NCBI GenBank assembly: GCA_003979185.1
Contig: RYWJ01000015.1
Coordinates: forward strand, 1-24,482
DNA: 24,482 nucleotides
Source: Candidatus Saccharimonadota bacterium
GTDB taxonomy: Bacteria; Patescibacteriota; Saccharimonadia; Saccharimonadales; Saccharimonadaceae
Direction of reading: 5' to 3'
The notes under the pieces were generated by a model, which saw only the letters and a list, made by a program, of their open reading frames with translations, searched no databases and had not been told where the DNA came from. The position numbers were made by a program, and so were the translations under genes. Every line of letters starts with the position of its first letter. The first letter of the stretch is position 1. Shown here piece after piece: positions 14,038-21,796 of the stretch.

Positions 14038-14066
14038 TTGCATTTCCCAGTAATTCGTGATAAAAT
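14038..14066 (+). promoter_or_regulatory. Promoter of ribosomal block 2 (L6 operon)
   Basis: TTGCAT (14038-14043), 17 nt, then TAAAAT (14061-14066) with TG upstream of the -10. The leader to the rplF ATG would be about 24 nt. A dedicated promoter is expected because the island cuts this half of the spc cluster away from the S8 side. Confidence 0.7.
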
Positions 14067-14096
14067 TAAGGGAATATTAGTTTAAGAAAGGGAAAT

Positions 14097-14633
14097 ATGA
14101 GTCGTATCGGAAAACAACCCATCAATATTCCGGCGGGAGTGACAATCACGGTCGGCGACAAAGATATTACTGTCGCTGGGCCGAAAGGTTCACTCACAGT
14201 TCCGCTTCAGGAAAATGTCAACGTTGTAGTTGACGGTAGTATTTTGACCGTTACTCGCGTTGATGACGAGCCAAAATCCCGTGCTTGGCACGGTCTTCAG
14301 CGCGCATTGCTCAATAATGCTGTGCAAGGCGTCACCAAAGGTTTCGAGAAGAAACTCGAGATTAACGGTGTCGGTTTTAGGCTAAGTGGTAGCGGCAAGA
14401 GCATTGAAATGGCACTTGGTTTTTCTCACCCAGTCAAATATACCGCACCAGATGGTGTCGAATTGAAGACTGACAAAATGACCATCACCGTTTCTGGCAT
14501 TGACAAACAAAAAGTTGGTCAAGTTGCTGCAGAAATCCGCGCGCTAAAGAAGCCTGAGCCTTACAAGGGTAAAGGTATTAAATATGTCGACGAAGTTATT
14601 ATTCGCAAGGCAGGAAAGGCTGGTAAGAAATAA
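14097..14633 (+). CDS. rplF: 50S ribosomal protein L6
   Basis: The 178-residue protein begins MSRIGKQPINIPAGV and has the L6 C-terminal signature PEPYKGKGIKYVDE. Two internal alpha/beta repeats are of normal length. L6 sits near the factor-binding site of the 50S subunit. GAAAGGGA lies 5-6 nt before the ATG. It overlaps rplR by 1 nt. Confidence 0.97.
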   Translation: MSRIGKQPINIPAGVTITVGDKDITVAGPKGSLTVPLQENVNVVVDGSILTVTRVDDEPKSRAWHGLQRALLNNAVQGVTKGFEKKLEINGVGFRLSGSGKSIEMALGFSHPVKYTAPDGVELKTDKMTITVSGIDKQKVGQVAAEIRALKKPEPYKGKGIKYVDEVIIRKAGKAGKK

Positions 14634-14962
14634 TGAATAGTGTATTTCGTGCAAAACGCACTCGTGCAAAAATTCATGGTACCGCCGAGCGTCCTCGCTT
14701 AAGTGCACATATTAGCAATAAGCACATCACCGCACAGATTATCAATGATGATAACGGTACTACATTAGCTTACGCTACCACTGTTGGTAGCAAGATCACT
14801 GGTAGCAAAGCTGAGCTAGCTACTAAGATCGGCGAAGAGATCGCCAAAAAAGCGAAAAAGGCCAATATTAAAACCGTCGTATTCGACCGGGGCGCAAAAT
14901 TATATGCTGGCAGAATGTCCGCCCTAGCGGAAGCTGCTCGCAAGGAAGGATTGGAGTTCTAA
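14633..14962 (+). CDS. rplR: 50S ribosomal protein L18
   Basis: The 109-residue protein has RAKIHGTAERPRLSAHISNKHI and the C-terminal FDRGAKLYAGRMSALAEAARKEGL, both L18 signatures. The N-terminus is about ten residues shorter than in many bacteria. L18 binds 5S rRNA with L5. Both ends overlap the neighbouring genes at TAATG. Confidence 0.96.
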   Translation: MNSVFRAKRTRAKIHGTAERPRLSAHISNKHITAQIINDDNGTTLAYATTVGSKITGSKAELATKIGEEIAKKAKKANIKTVVFDRGAKLYAGRMSALAEAARKEGLEF

Positions 14963-15654
14963 TGGCAGATTCTGATAAGACTGCACAGGTCGTTAATAAA
15001 TCTGGTACCCTCAAAATGAGCGACAAAGTTGCTTCGAATAGAGTTCAGAAAGATATTAACGGTCGCACAATGCCACGTCGTAACAATCGTCGCGATCGCA
15101 ATCGTAATGCTGACAATACACCAAAAGAATTTGATACCGTCACTATCAATATTGATCGCGTATCAAGGACTGTAAAGGGTGGTCGTAGAATGCGTTTCAA
15201 GGCGCTTGTCGTGATGGGTAATCATAAAAATAAGGTCGGTATCGGCGTCGCTAAAGGTGGCGATGTCACCAGTGCTGTCCAAAAAGCCACTGCTAAGGCT
15301 AAAAAATCTATGATCGAGTTCAATATGGATGGCGAAACTATTTGTCACGAAGTAGAAACTCGTTCAACTGGCGCAGATATTTTGATGAAGCCAGCCGCTC
15401 CTGGTACTGGTATCATCGCTGGTGGTGTCGTCCGTAGCATCATTGGTCTAACTGGCATCAAGAACTTGATCTCCAAGTCTCTTGGTAGCACCAACAAGGT
15501 CAACATTGCTTATGCAGTAATTGATGGTTTGAAAGAGCAAACTCCACGCGATCAGTGGGTTGTCAACCAAGGCAAACAGACCGAAGCTAAGTCTGACAAA
15601 GTTGCCAAGAAGCCAGCTACAAAGAAATCCGCCACCAAAAAGGAGGATAAATAA
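14962..15654 (+). CDS. rpsE: 30S ribosomal protein S5 with basic extensions
   Basis: The 230-residue protein has the S5 core from about residue 56: RVSRTVKGGRRMRFKALVV and GVAKGGDVTSAVQKA, then a C-terminal half with PAAPGTGIIAGGVVRSI. About 55 N-terminal residues, with an Arg/Asn-rich run at 36-50, and a Lys/Ala/Thr-rich tail of about 25 residues are extra. S5 is an accuracy and assembly protein at the mRNA entry channel. rplO starts at the stop-codon overlap, so rpmD (L30) is absent. Confidence 0.96.
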   Translation: MADSDKTAQVVNKSGTLKMSDKVASNRVQKDINGRTMPRRNNRRDRNRNADNTPKEFDTVTINIDRVSRTVKGGRRMRFKALVVMGNHKNKVGIGVAKGGDVTSAVQKATAKAKKSMIEFNMDGETICHEVETRSTGADILMKPAAPGTGIIAGGVVRSIIGLTGIKNLISKSLGSTNKVNIAYAVIDGLKEQTPRDQWVVNQGKQTEAKSDKVAKKPATKKSATKKEDK

Positions 15655-16121
15655 TGAAGTACAACGATTTGGAAGTTAATCGCAATACTCGTCCAACTCG
15701 TTTTGGTCGTGGTATTGCTGCCGGTAAGGGTAAGACCGCTGGTCGTGGTACTAAAGGTCAAAAAGCCCGTACTGGTCATCGCAAGATGCCCGCAGGGTTC
15801 ATGGGTGGCCAACGTGCCATTATGCAAGCTATTCCAAAACTCAAAGGTTTCAAGAGCTTACATAACAAAGCAACTGTAGTTTATACTGATCGACTAAACG
15901 AGTTGTCTGGTAAAGTTGATAATTTCACACTTGCCGACAAGGGTTTGATCTCGAGTCCATACGTTAAAGTGAAAGTGATTTCTCGCGGAGAATTGACTGC
16001 AAACCTTAGCCTAGAAACGCAGTTTGCTAGCAAAACTGCCGTAGAAGCCATCAAAAAGGCTGGCGGTAGCTTCAAAAAGGTCGCCGTACCACAGCGTATT
16101 GTAACCAAGACCGAAGAGTAA
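15654..16121 (+). CDS. rplO: 50S ribosomal protein L15
   Basis: The 155-residue protein has the Gly-rich N-terminal segment GKGKTAGRGTKGQKARTG and then MPAGFMGGQ, diagnostic for L15. L15 is a late 50S assembly protein. It is last in this transcription unit, followed by a terminator. Confidence 0.96.
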   Translation: MKYNDLEVNRNTRPTRFGRGIAAGKGKTAGRGTKGQKARTGHRKMPAGFMGGQRAIMQAIPKLKGFKSLHNKATVVYTDRLNELSGKVDNFTLADKGLISSPYVKVKVISRGELTANLSLETQFASKTAVEAIKKAGGSFKKVAVPQRIVTKTEE

Positions 16122-16136
16122 ACTCTTCAAAAGCAA

Positions 16137-16165
16137 AAATAGCTCTTCCGTAGAGCTATTTTTTG
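16137..16165 (+). terminator. Terminator after rplO
   Basis: AAATAGCTCT and AGAGCTATTT form a 10-bp stem with a 5-nt loop, followed by T residues. The secY -10 begins at once behind it, so any secY -35 would fall inside the hairpin. Confidence 0.8.
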
Positions 16166-16174
16166 TGGTACAAT
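16166..16174 (+). promoter_or_regulatory. Extended -10 promoter of secY
   Basis: TGG precedes TACAAT (16169-16174). The position 17 nt upstream reads TTCCGT, a poor -35 lying in the rplO terminator loop. The leader to the secY ATG would be about 16 nt and contains AGGGA. Confidence 0.55.
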
Positions 16175-16196
16175 GAACTGAGGAAGAATAGGGAAT

Positions 16197-17615
16197 ATGA
16201 ATTTCAAGAATATATTTAAGTCACTGAAAAATAAAGATATGTTGAAGCGTGTCCTAATTGTATTTGGACTACTCATCGTTTATCGATTCTTAGCGCACAT
16301 CCCAGTGCCATTGGGTGAACCAACTACGTTTCAGGAAGCCGTACAGACTTTGATCCAGAAGTCAGATTTTGGTAATTTTCTTAATCTTGTTTCTGGTGGT
16401 GGTCTGACAACATTCTCGATCTTGCTGGTTGGTATTTCGCCATACATTACGGCCTCCATCGTCGTGCAGCTCGTTACAAAAGCCATTCCGCGTCTAGAAG
16501 AACTCTCCCAAGATGGCGAAACTGGTCGTCGCAAGATCAACCAGTGGACTCGCGTGTTAGCTGTCCCTCTAGCGATCATCCAGTCCATTGCTTACATCTT
16601 TATTCTCTATCAGTCTGTTATCGCAGCTAATACTTCTTTGGCTTACACGCCAACTACCGCCGACTGGATGTTGTCAGTTACCGCTATGGTGGCAGGCTCA
16701 ATGATCCTGATGTGGTTTGGCGAGCTCATTACAGAGCAGGGTATTGGTAATGGCGTATCTATCATTATCTTTGCTAGCATTATTTCACAGCTCCCATCGA
16801 CTTTGGCCAGCCTCTGGTCAGCACTATTTGATACATCTGCTGGATCATTGTCATTGTTCGGCTGGTTTAATCTACCAGTGAATCCAGTTATCTTCTGGGT
16901 AGTGATTGGATTTGCGATTGCGCTACTGATAGTTATCTACTTCCTAGTTAAGCTCAACGAAGCTCAGCGTGTTATCACGGTGAATTATGCAAAGCGTGTA
17001 CATGGCAACAGTGCTTACGGCGGCATTAAATCCATTCTGCCACTGAAGCTTATCGCTGCTGGTGTCGTCCCAGTTATCTTTGCAACCGCATTCTTATCCT
17101 TACCAGCATTGATTGGTCAAATCATTCAAACTATCAATCCTGATGGTACATTTGGTAATACTCTTATTACGCTCTTTACAGCACCATCAGCTTCTAACTT
17201 TAGTGCTTATTACCCAGATGGGATTACCGCGCAATGGTTCTTGTATCCAGCTCTGTATTTCATTCTCGTGGTCTTCTTCACTTATTTTTACACCAGCATT
17301 ATCTTCAATACCAGCGAAATTGCTGATAATCTACAGAAGCAAGGTGGATTTATCGAGGGCGTACGTCCAGGCAAGCAAACTGCTGAATACTTAGGTAAGA
17401 CTCTTAGTCGCCTAAATCTATTCGGCGCTCTAGCACTTGGTTTTATTGCAATGTTGCCGTTCTTAACTGATTACATTTTCATTATTCTCACTGGTACGCC
17501 GATCGGATTATCTATTTCTGGTACTGGTTTATTGATCGTGGTGACTGTCTCTTTGGAGAACTTGCGCCAGCTCAACTCACGAGCACTAATGGTAACATAC
17601 GATGAATATAAGTAG
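16197..17615 (+). CDS. secY: Protein translocase subunit SecY
   Basis: The 472-residue protein has ten predicted membrane spans. Hallmarks include RFLAHIPVPLGEP after the first span, FSILLVGISPYITASIVVQ (plug/TM2 region), SQDGETGRRKINQWTR, and the ITEQGIGNGVSIIIFASI segment. The cytosolic loop EIADNLQKQGGFIEGVRPG binds SecA or the ribosome. It forms the channel with SecE and SecG. adk and map, the usual neighbours downstream, are missing; a sortase gene overlaps its last 14 nt. Confidence 0.97.
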   Translation: MNFKNIFKSLKNKDMLKRVLIVFGLLIVYRFLAHIPVPLGEPTTFQEAVQTLIQKSDFGNFLNLVSGGGLTTFSILLVGISPYITASIVVQLVTKAIPRLEELSQDGETGRRKINQWTRVLAVPLAIIQSIAYIFILYQSVIAANTSLAYTPTTADWMLSVTAMVAGSMILMWFGELITEQGIGNGVSIIIFASIISQLPSTLASLWSALFDTSAGSLSLFGWFNLPVNPVIFWVVIGFAIALLIVIYFLVKLNEAQRVITVNYAKRVHGNSAYGGIKSILPLKLIAAGVVPVIFATAFLSLPALIGQIIQTINPDGTFGNTLITLFTAPSASNFSAYYPDGITAQWFLYPALYFILVVFFTYFYTSIIFNTSEIADNLQKQGGFIEGVRPGKQTAEYLGKTLSRLNLFGALALGFIAMLPFLTDYIFIILTGTPIGLSISGTGLLIVVTVSLENLRQLNSRALMVTYDEYK

Positions 17616-18441
17616 TAAACAAACTAAATTAACTAAATTAAAGGGTGTGGAAAAGGTGAATACTAATAACAAATTCAACAATCCAGTCGATAAAACCAAA
17701 GCTACAAAGCCAGAGAAAGTCACAGAAGCCAAAATCAAGAAAATGAAGTTGCCTTTCTTTCGAAAGTTACACATTCGACCAACCTATCTCGTTCTTGGGC
17801 TTGTCGCTACTATGCTCACGGTCTTCTTTGCACGCGTAGCTTTCTGGGAGCATAACTATCTGTCCGCCAAAGAGGGTACTGAGCGAGACGTCGCCGTCAT
17901 CGAAGTGAACGAGGGCAACTCTGAGGACGTTGATAACACCGAGCCAACCGAACAGCAGATTGTTGAATATATCGTTGCACCTGATAAACCACGCTACCTG
18001 ACGATTCCATATTTGGGTATTCGCAACGCGCGTATTGTTGAGATCGGGCTAAAAGGTCAAGGACAAATGGCTACACCATACAATATCTACGACGTGGGTT
18101 GGTATACAGGCACTGGCTCGGTGCTCCCAGGCCAAAAAGGCGTATCGATTCTTAATGCACACGGTGGTGATCTAGGTAATGGTATCTTCAAAACCCTACC
18201 AAAGCTACCAGTTGGAGAAACCATCATCGTTGAGATGGGTGATGGTCGCAAGTTTACTTACAAAGTCACTGAAAGTGTCACTAAAGCTTTGGGTGAAGAG
18301 GCTGATCGTTACATGTCTACCGCTTTCACCCCACTTAATAGTACCGGCAATACTCTATCATTGATCACTTGTACTGGCGAATGGTGGGATCGACAACAAA
18401 CCTATTCTCAAAGGTTATTCGTGCGAGCTATCATGCAATAA
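17602..18441 (+). CDS. Sortase (class E/F-like transpeptidase)
   Basis: With the ATG at 17602 (overlapping the secY end by 14 nt) the product has 279 residues; GTG codons at about 17645-17660 are possible later starts. A Lys-rich cytoplasmic segment (1-60) precedes one membrane span (61-82) and an acidic linker. The sortase domain starts about 130. Catalytic residues are visible: H187 in NAHGG, C257 in LITCTG and R271 in SQRLFVRA. Sortases join sorting-signal proteins to cell-surface acceptors. Being co-transcribed with the translocon gene, it is placed at the site where its substrates emerge. No LPXTG substrate gene is visible in the window. Confidence 0.88.
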   Translation: MNISSKQTKLTKLKGVEKVNTNNKFNNPVDKTKATKPEKVTEAKIKKMKLPFFRKLHIRPTYLVLGLVATMLTVFFARVAFWEHNYLSAKEGTERDVAVIEVNEGNSEDVDNTEPTEQQIVEYIVAPDKPRYLTIPYLGIRNARIVEIGLKGQGQMATPYNIYDVGWYTGTGSVLPGQKGVSILNAHGGDLGNGIFKTLPKLPVGETIIVEMGDGRKFTYKVTESVTKALGEEADRYMSTAFTPLNSTGNTLSLITCTGEWWDRQQTYSQRLFVRAIMQ

Positions 18442-18476
18442 AAGTAAAAATAACATTAGAAAAACTATTTACTTTT
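18440..18476. repeat. Inverted repeat between sortase and infA
   Basis: AAAAGTAAA (18440-18448) and TTTACTTTT (18468-18476) are exact 9-bp complements around a 19-nt A/T-rich loop. One arm covers the sortase stop codon and the other covers the infA -35 (TTTACT). It is too AT-rich for a strong terminator and may be a weak terminator or an operator-like element. Confidence 0.45.
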
Positions 18477-18496
18477 AGAGATATTCGTGATAAAAT
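18468..18496 (+). promoter_or_regulatory. Promoter of infA
   Basis: TTTACT (18468-18473), 17 nt, then TAAAAT (18491-18496) with TG upstream of the -10. The start codon at 18511 lies only 14 nt after the -10, so the leader would be about 8 nt with no real Shine-Dalgarno sequence. Confidence 0.65.
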
Positions 18497-18510
18497 GAAA
18501 GATGTAATTT

Positions 18511-18771
18511 ATGGCTAGTCAAAAAGAAGCTACCAAGGCTAAAGCGTCAAGCAATAGCCAAAAGGAAGTAATTAAACTCACTGGCAAGGTTGTTGAGGCG
18601 TTGCCAAACACCCAATTCCGGGTGGAGCTTGAGAACGGTCATAATATCATTGCACACATGAGCGGACGTATGCGTAAAAACTACATCCGCTTAGTGCCGG
18701 GAGACCGAGTTGAAGTTGAGTTAACCCCTTACGATCTAACTAAGGGCAGAATCAGCTTCCGCTTGCAATAG
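18511..18771 (+). CDS. infA: Translation initiation factor IF-1
   Basis: The 86-residue protein has an OB/S1 fold: IKLTGKVVEALPNTQFRVEL, then GHNIIAHMSGRMRKNYIRL and a GDRVEVELTPYDLTKGRI segment, as in all IF-1. About 15 extra Lys/Ser/Ala-rich residues precede the fold (usual length is about 72). IF-1 occupies the 30S A site during initiation. Confidence 0.96.
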   Translation: MASQKEATKAKASSNSQKEVIKLTGKVVEALPNTQFRVELENGHNIIAHMSGRMRKNYIRLVPGDRVEVELTPYDLTKGRISFRLQ

Positions 18772-18782
18772 AATATTAAAAC

Positions 18783-18867
18783 GTTGCAATTATGCAAATA
18801 CTTTTGCCATAAGTCGTAACAAAAGTTTTTGTTTGCGTATTTAATATATTATATGCAAGATTGCAAC
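18783..18867. repeat. Interrupted inverted repeats upstream of rpmJ
   Basis: GTTGCAAT (18783-18790) is the exact complement of ATTGCAAC (18860-18867). Between them a second pair, ACTTTTG (18800-18806) and CAAAAGT (18820-18826), forms a 7-bp hairpin followed by TTTT. The inner hairpin may be a weak infA terminator; the outer pair could fold the whole gap or be a dimeric protein site. AT-rich -10-like sequence (about 18845-18852) without a clear -35 lies between, and would drive the rpmJ-rpsM operon. Confidence 0.4.
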
Positions 18868-18892
18868 ACTTAACGGAAAGGGTTTTGACACT

Positions 18893-19009
18893 GTGAAAGT
18901 ACGTGCTAGTGTTAAAAAAATCTCCCCTGATGATATTTTTGTGCGTCGCAAAGGCGTCCTACATGTCATCAATAAGAAAAAACCTAAGAATAAGCAAAGG
19001 CAGGGTTAA
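18893..19009 (+). CDS. rpmJ: 50S ribosomal protein L36, cysteine-free form
   Basis: A GTG codon at 18893 opens 38 codons ending in TAA at 19007-19009. The translation begins MKVRASVKKI, continues FVRRKGVLHVI and ends PKNKQRQG, matching L36 at both ends. The central part, where most L36 proteins carry a Cys-Cys-Cys-His zinc site, has no cysteine (SPDDI in place of CEKCK). GGAAAGGG lies about 10 nt before the GTG. Position is as expected, between infA and rpsM. L36 stabilises 23S rRNA in the 50S subunit. Confidence 0.92.
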   Translation: MKVRASVKKISPDDIFVRRKGVLHVINKKKPKNKQRQG

Positions 19010-19011
19010 GC

Positions 19012-19398
19012 ATGGCAAGAATTGCTAGTGTGACCATCCCAAACGAAAAGCAAATTTGGATTGCTTTGACATACGTTTATGGTATTGGTCAGACCACGAG
19101 TAAAGCCATCCTTGCGGAGGCTAAAATTGAGCCTACCACTCGGGTGAAAGATCTCACCGAGGCTGACATTCAAAAAATCAACGACCTCATCAGCAATAAG
19201 TATGCTGTAGAGGGCGATTTGAAACGCCTCGTAACAAATAATATCAAACGTCTTAAAGACATTAACTCCTACAAAGGTGTCCGCCATAAAGCTGGCTTGC
19301 CAGTTAATGGTCAGCGCACCCGTACGAATGCACGTACTCGTAAAGGTAAAGCAATTGCTGTAGGTGGCGCACAACCAAAAGCAGCAAGTAAGACTTAA
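19012..19398 (+). CDS. rpsM: 30S ribosomal protein S13
   Basis: The 128-residue protein has TYVYGIGQTTSKAIL, a helix-hairpin-helix-like start, and the C-terminal SYKGVRHKAGLPVNGQRT and NARTRKGK segments typical of S13. S13 contacts the P-site tRNA and forms inter-subunit bridges B1a and B1b. It starts 2 nt after the rpmJ stop codon. Confidence 0.97.
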   Translation: MARIASVTIPNEKQIWIALTYVYGIGQTTSKAILAEAKIEPTTRVKDLTEADIQKINDLISNKYAVEGDLKRLVTNNIKRLKDINSYKGVRHKAGLPVNGQRTRTNARTRKGKAIAVGGAQPKAASKT

Positions 19399-19413
19399 TT
19401 TTAGGAGTTAAAA

Positions 19414-19851
19414 ATGGCAGAAGAAGAAAAGAAAATGGTGGAAACTGTAGCTCCTGAAGCTGCAAAGACCGCCAAAGTTAAAGGAAAGAAAGGCAAGCGC
19501 GTTGTTACTTCTGGTCAAGTTCACGTGCAAGCTACTTTCAATAATACTATTGTGACCGTCACTGATAAGAATGGTGGTGCCCTAGCTGCATCTTCAGCTG
19601 GCGCAAACGGTTTTCGTGGTAGCAAAAAAGGCACCGCTTATGCAGCCCAAGTTGCCGCGGAGAAAGCTCTTGAAACTGCAAAGCGTGAGCATGGTCTAAA
19701 TAGCGTTGACGTCTATGTAAGCGGCATTGGTCTAGGTAGGGATAGTGCTATCCGTGCCGTTTCCACCGTTGGTATCAAGATTGATAGTATTACTGATGTT
19801 ACCCCAATTGCGCACGGTGGCGTGCGTCCTAAGGGAGAGAGGAAACCGTAA
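19414..19851 (+). CDS. rpsK: 30S ribosomal protein S11
   Basis: The 145-residue protein has VHVQATFNNTIVTVTDKNG, then SSAGANGFRGSKKGTAYAAQ and a C-terminal DVTPIAHGGVRPKGERK, which are S11 signatures. About 30 Glu/Ala/Lys-rich residues precede the fold. S11 binds the 16S platform near the E site. Its C-terminal coding end overlaps rpsD by 1 nt. Confidence 0.97.
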   Translation: MAEEEKKMVETVAPEAAKTAKVKGKKGKRVVTSGQVHVQATFNNTIVTVTDKNGGALAASSAGANGFRGSKKGTAYAAQVAAEKALETAKREHGLNSVDVYVSGIGLGRDSAIRAVSTVGIKIDSITDVTPIAHGGVRPKGERKP

Positions 19852-20468
19852 TGGCACGAGATATTTCTCCAATTGTTAAACAAAGTCGCCGTGAGGGATA
19901 TGCGCTAGCACCAAAAGCACACAAAGTCATGGCTAAAAAGTCCGGAATTCCTGGCGAGCATGCTGATATGCGCATTCGTGGCGGAAGCTTGTATTTAACA
20001 CAGCTTCGCGAAAAGCAGAAGGTCCGCCGACTTTATGGGTTGCTCGAAAAGCAATTTGCAAAATTAATGAAAGAAGCTGCTCGTGCAGATGGTCTAGCAG
20101 GTGAAAATCTCTTGCAATATCTTGAGCGTCGCGCCGATAACGCCGTTTATCGCGCTGGCTTTGCTACTACCCGTCGCCAAGCTCGTCAGCTGGTTTCTCA
20201 TGGTCACTTCACTCTCAATGGTAAGCGCGTCGACATTCCATCTATCCGCTTACAACCAGGTGATGTGCTTGAGGTACGTCCAAAATCTCAGAAATCTGAG
20301 TATTTCAAAAATCTAGAGAATATTGTAAGCAGCGCATCCACTACTCCTCTTAGTTGGCTAAAATCCGATCCGAAGAAAATGAAGATTGAAATTACCGCAT
20401 TGCCAAAGCGCGAAGAAGCTGAGGCTGGTATTAACGAACAGCTAATCGTTGAGTACTACTCACGTTAA
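19851..20468 (+). CDS. rpsD: 30S ribosomal protein S4, zinc-free form
   Basis: The 205-residue protein has an S4 RNA-binding domain (RRADNAVYRAGFATTRRQAR, then HGHFTLNGKRVDIPS) at about 92-130 and the REKQKVRRLYGLLEKQF segment. There is no cysteine in the N-terminal region where many S4 proteins have a four-Cys zinc knuckle. S4 nucleates 16S 5'-domain assembly and in E. coli represses the alpha operon. Confidence 0.96.
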   Translation: MARDISPIVKQSRREGYALAPKAHKVMAKKSGIPGEHADMRIRGGSLYLTQLREKQKVRRLYGLLEKQFAKLMKEAARADGLAGENLLQYLERRADNAVYRAGFATTRRQARQLVSHGHFTLNGKRVDIPSIRLQPGDVLEVRPKSQKSEYFKNLENIVSSASTTPLSWLKSDPKKMKIEITALPKREEAEAGINEQLIVEYYSR

Positions 20469-20480
20469 GGAGAATAATAA

Positions 20481-21419
20481 ATGACTACAAAAGTTATTCA
20501 CGAAGCAAACTTAGCCGAAGTCAACCAATTGAGTGACAATAGTGCCGAGTTCGTGATTCGCCCACTTTTCTATGGCTATGGAAATACTATGGGCAATTCG
20601 CTCCGTCGAGTTCTGCTCTCAAGCATCAAGGGTGCTGCAATTACCTCTTTTAGTATTGAAGGTGCTTCTCACGAATATACCGCTATCGAGGGTGTTCGAG
20701 AAGACTTGATTGACATTATGCTCAATCTTAAGAATATTCGCTTCAAATCTCACTCAGACGAACCAGTCGAGATTAATTTTGAGATCAAAGGCAAAGAAGC
20801 TGGTGAAGAGGGTAAGGTTACTGCTGGTGCCATCAAGCTTCCAGCTGATGTAGAAGTTGGTAATCCTGAGCAGGTTATCTGCCACATTGATGATCCAGAC
20901 TTCACTTTGAAGATGCGCATGGTTGTCGAGACTGGTCGTGGTTATCTTTCCATCGAGAAGTCTAGCGACGATCGCATTCATAGTGATATGATCGCCCTAG
21001 ATGCAGTATTTACACCAGTACTCAGAGTACGCTACAAGGTTGAAAATACTCGCGTCGGTCAAGATATGAACTATCAGCAGCTCACTTTGACAGTGGATAC
21101 CGATGGTACTATTACGCCAAAAGAAGCTTTCGAGGAAGCTGCAGCGATTCTTATCAATCAGTATACTGCTCTAGCTGGTAGCACCACAGTTGAAACTGCT
21201 CCAGCTCCAGGCGTCGAAGCCGAATCTGATGATTCTGGTCTAGCACTACCGATCGAGGAGCTTGGTCTTTCTGCAAGGACTACCAACGCACTCATTAATA
21301 ATGATATCAAAACCGTCCATGACTTAGTATCACTCTCTGAAGTTGATCTTAAAGATCTTAAAGGCTTCGGTAGCAAAGCATTGGACGAAGTTAAAGCAAA
21401 GTTAACGGAGTTACTCTAA
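20481..21419 (+). CDS. rpoA: DNA-directed RNA polymerase subunit alpha
   Basis: The 312-residue protein has an N-terminal assembly domain with PLFYGYGNTMGNSLRRVLL (28-46), and a C-terminal domain from about 250 with PIEELGLSARTTNAL, KTVHDLVSL and the GFGSKALDEVKAKL helix-hairpin-helix. A Pro/Ala/Glu-rich linker joins them. The alpha dimer scaffolds polymerase, and the CTD contacts UP elements and activators. AAGGAG precedes the ATG. It overlaps rplQ by 1 nt. Confidence 0.98.
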   Translation: MTTKVIHEANLAEVNQLSDNSAEFVIRPLFYGYGNTMGNSLRRVLLSSIKGAAITSFSIEGASHEYTAIEGVREDLIDIMLNLKNIRFKSHSDEPVEINFEIKGKEAGEEGKVTAGAIKLPADVEVGNPEQVICHIDDPDFTLKMRMVVETGRGYLSIEKSSDDRIHSDMIALDAVFTPVLRVRYKVENTRVGQDMNYQQLTLTVDTDGTITPKEAFEEAAAILINQYTALAGSTTVETAPAPGVEAESDDSGLALPIEELGLSARTTNALINNDIKTVHDLVSLSEVDLKDLKGFGSKALDEVKAKLTELL

Positions 21420-21796
21420 TGCACCGTCATGGATATAAAGGTCGCAAATTTGGTCGCGAAACCGACCAGCGACGTGCGCTAGAACGTGGGCTAATTCGCG
21501 CATTAATAGAAAATCTGTCGATTACGACAACTCTCGCACGCGCTAAGGAAATTCGTCGCGAAGCCGAGAAATTGGTGACCATCGCTAAGAAAGGTGGTCT
21601 AGCCAACCGTCGTATCTTGATCTCAAGACTCGACGATATTAAAACCGCCGATTTACTAATGGACAAAATCGCTCCACAAGTCAAGCGTGATTCTGGATAC
21701 TTACGTATTGAGCGCGCTGGCTTTCGTCGTGGCGACAATGCCGAAATGGGCATAATCAGTTTTGTCGATAATATCGACCTAAAGGAGGGGAAATAA
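21419..21796 (+). CDS. rplQ: 50S ribosomal protein L17
   Basis: The 125-residue protein begins MHRHGYKGRKFGRETDQRRA and has ITTTLARAKEIRREAEKLVT, the L17 core. L17 lies near the tunnel exit. Its ATG overlaps the rpoA stop, and rplM begins directly after its stop codon. Confidence 0.96.
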   Translation: MHRHGYKGRKFGRETDQRRALERGLIRALIENLSITTTLARAKEIRREAEKLVTIAKKGGLANRRILISRLDDIKTADLLMDKIAPQVKRDSGYLRIERAGFRRGDNAEMGIISFVDNIDLKEGK

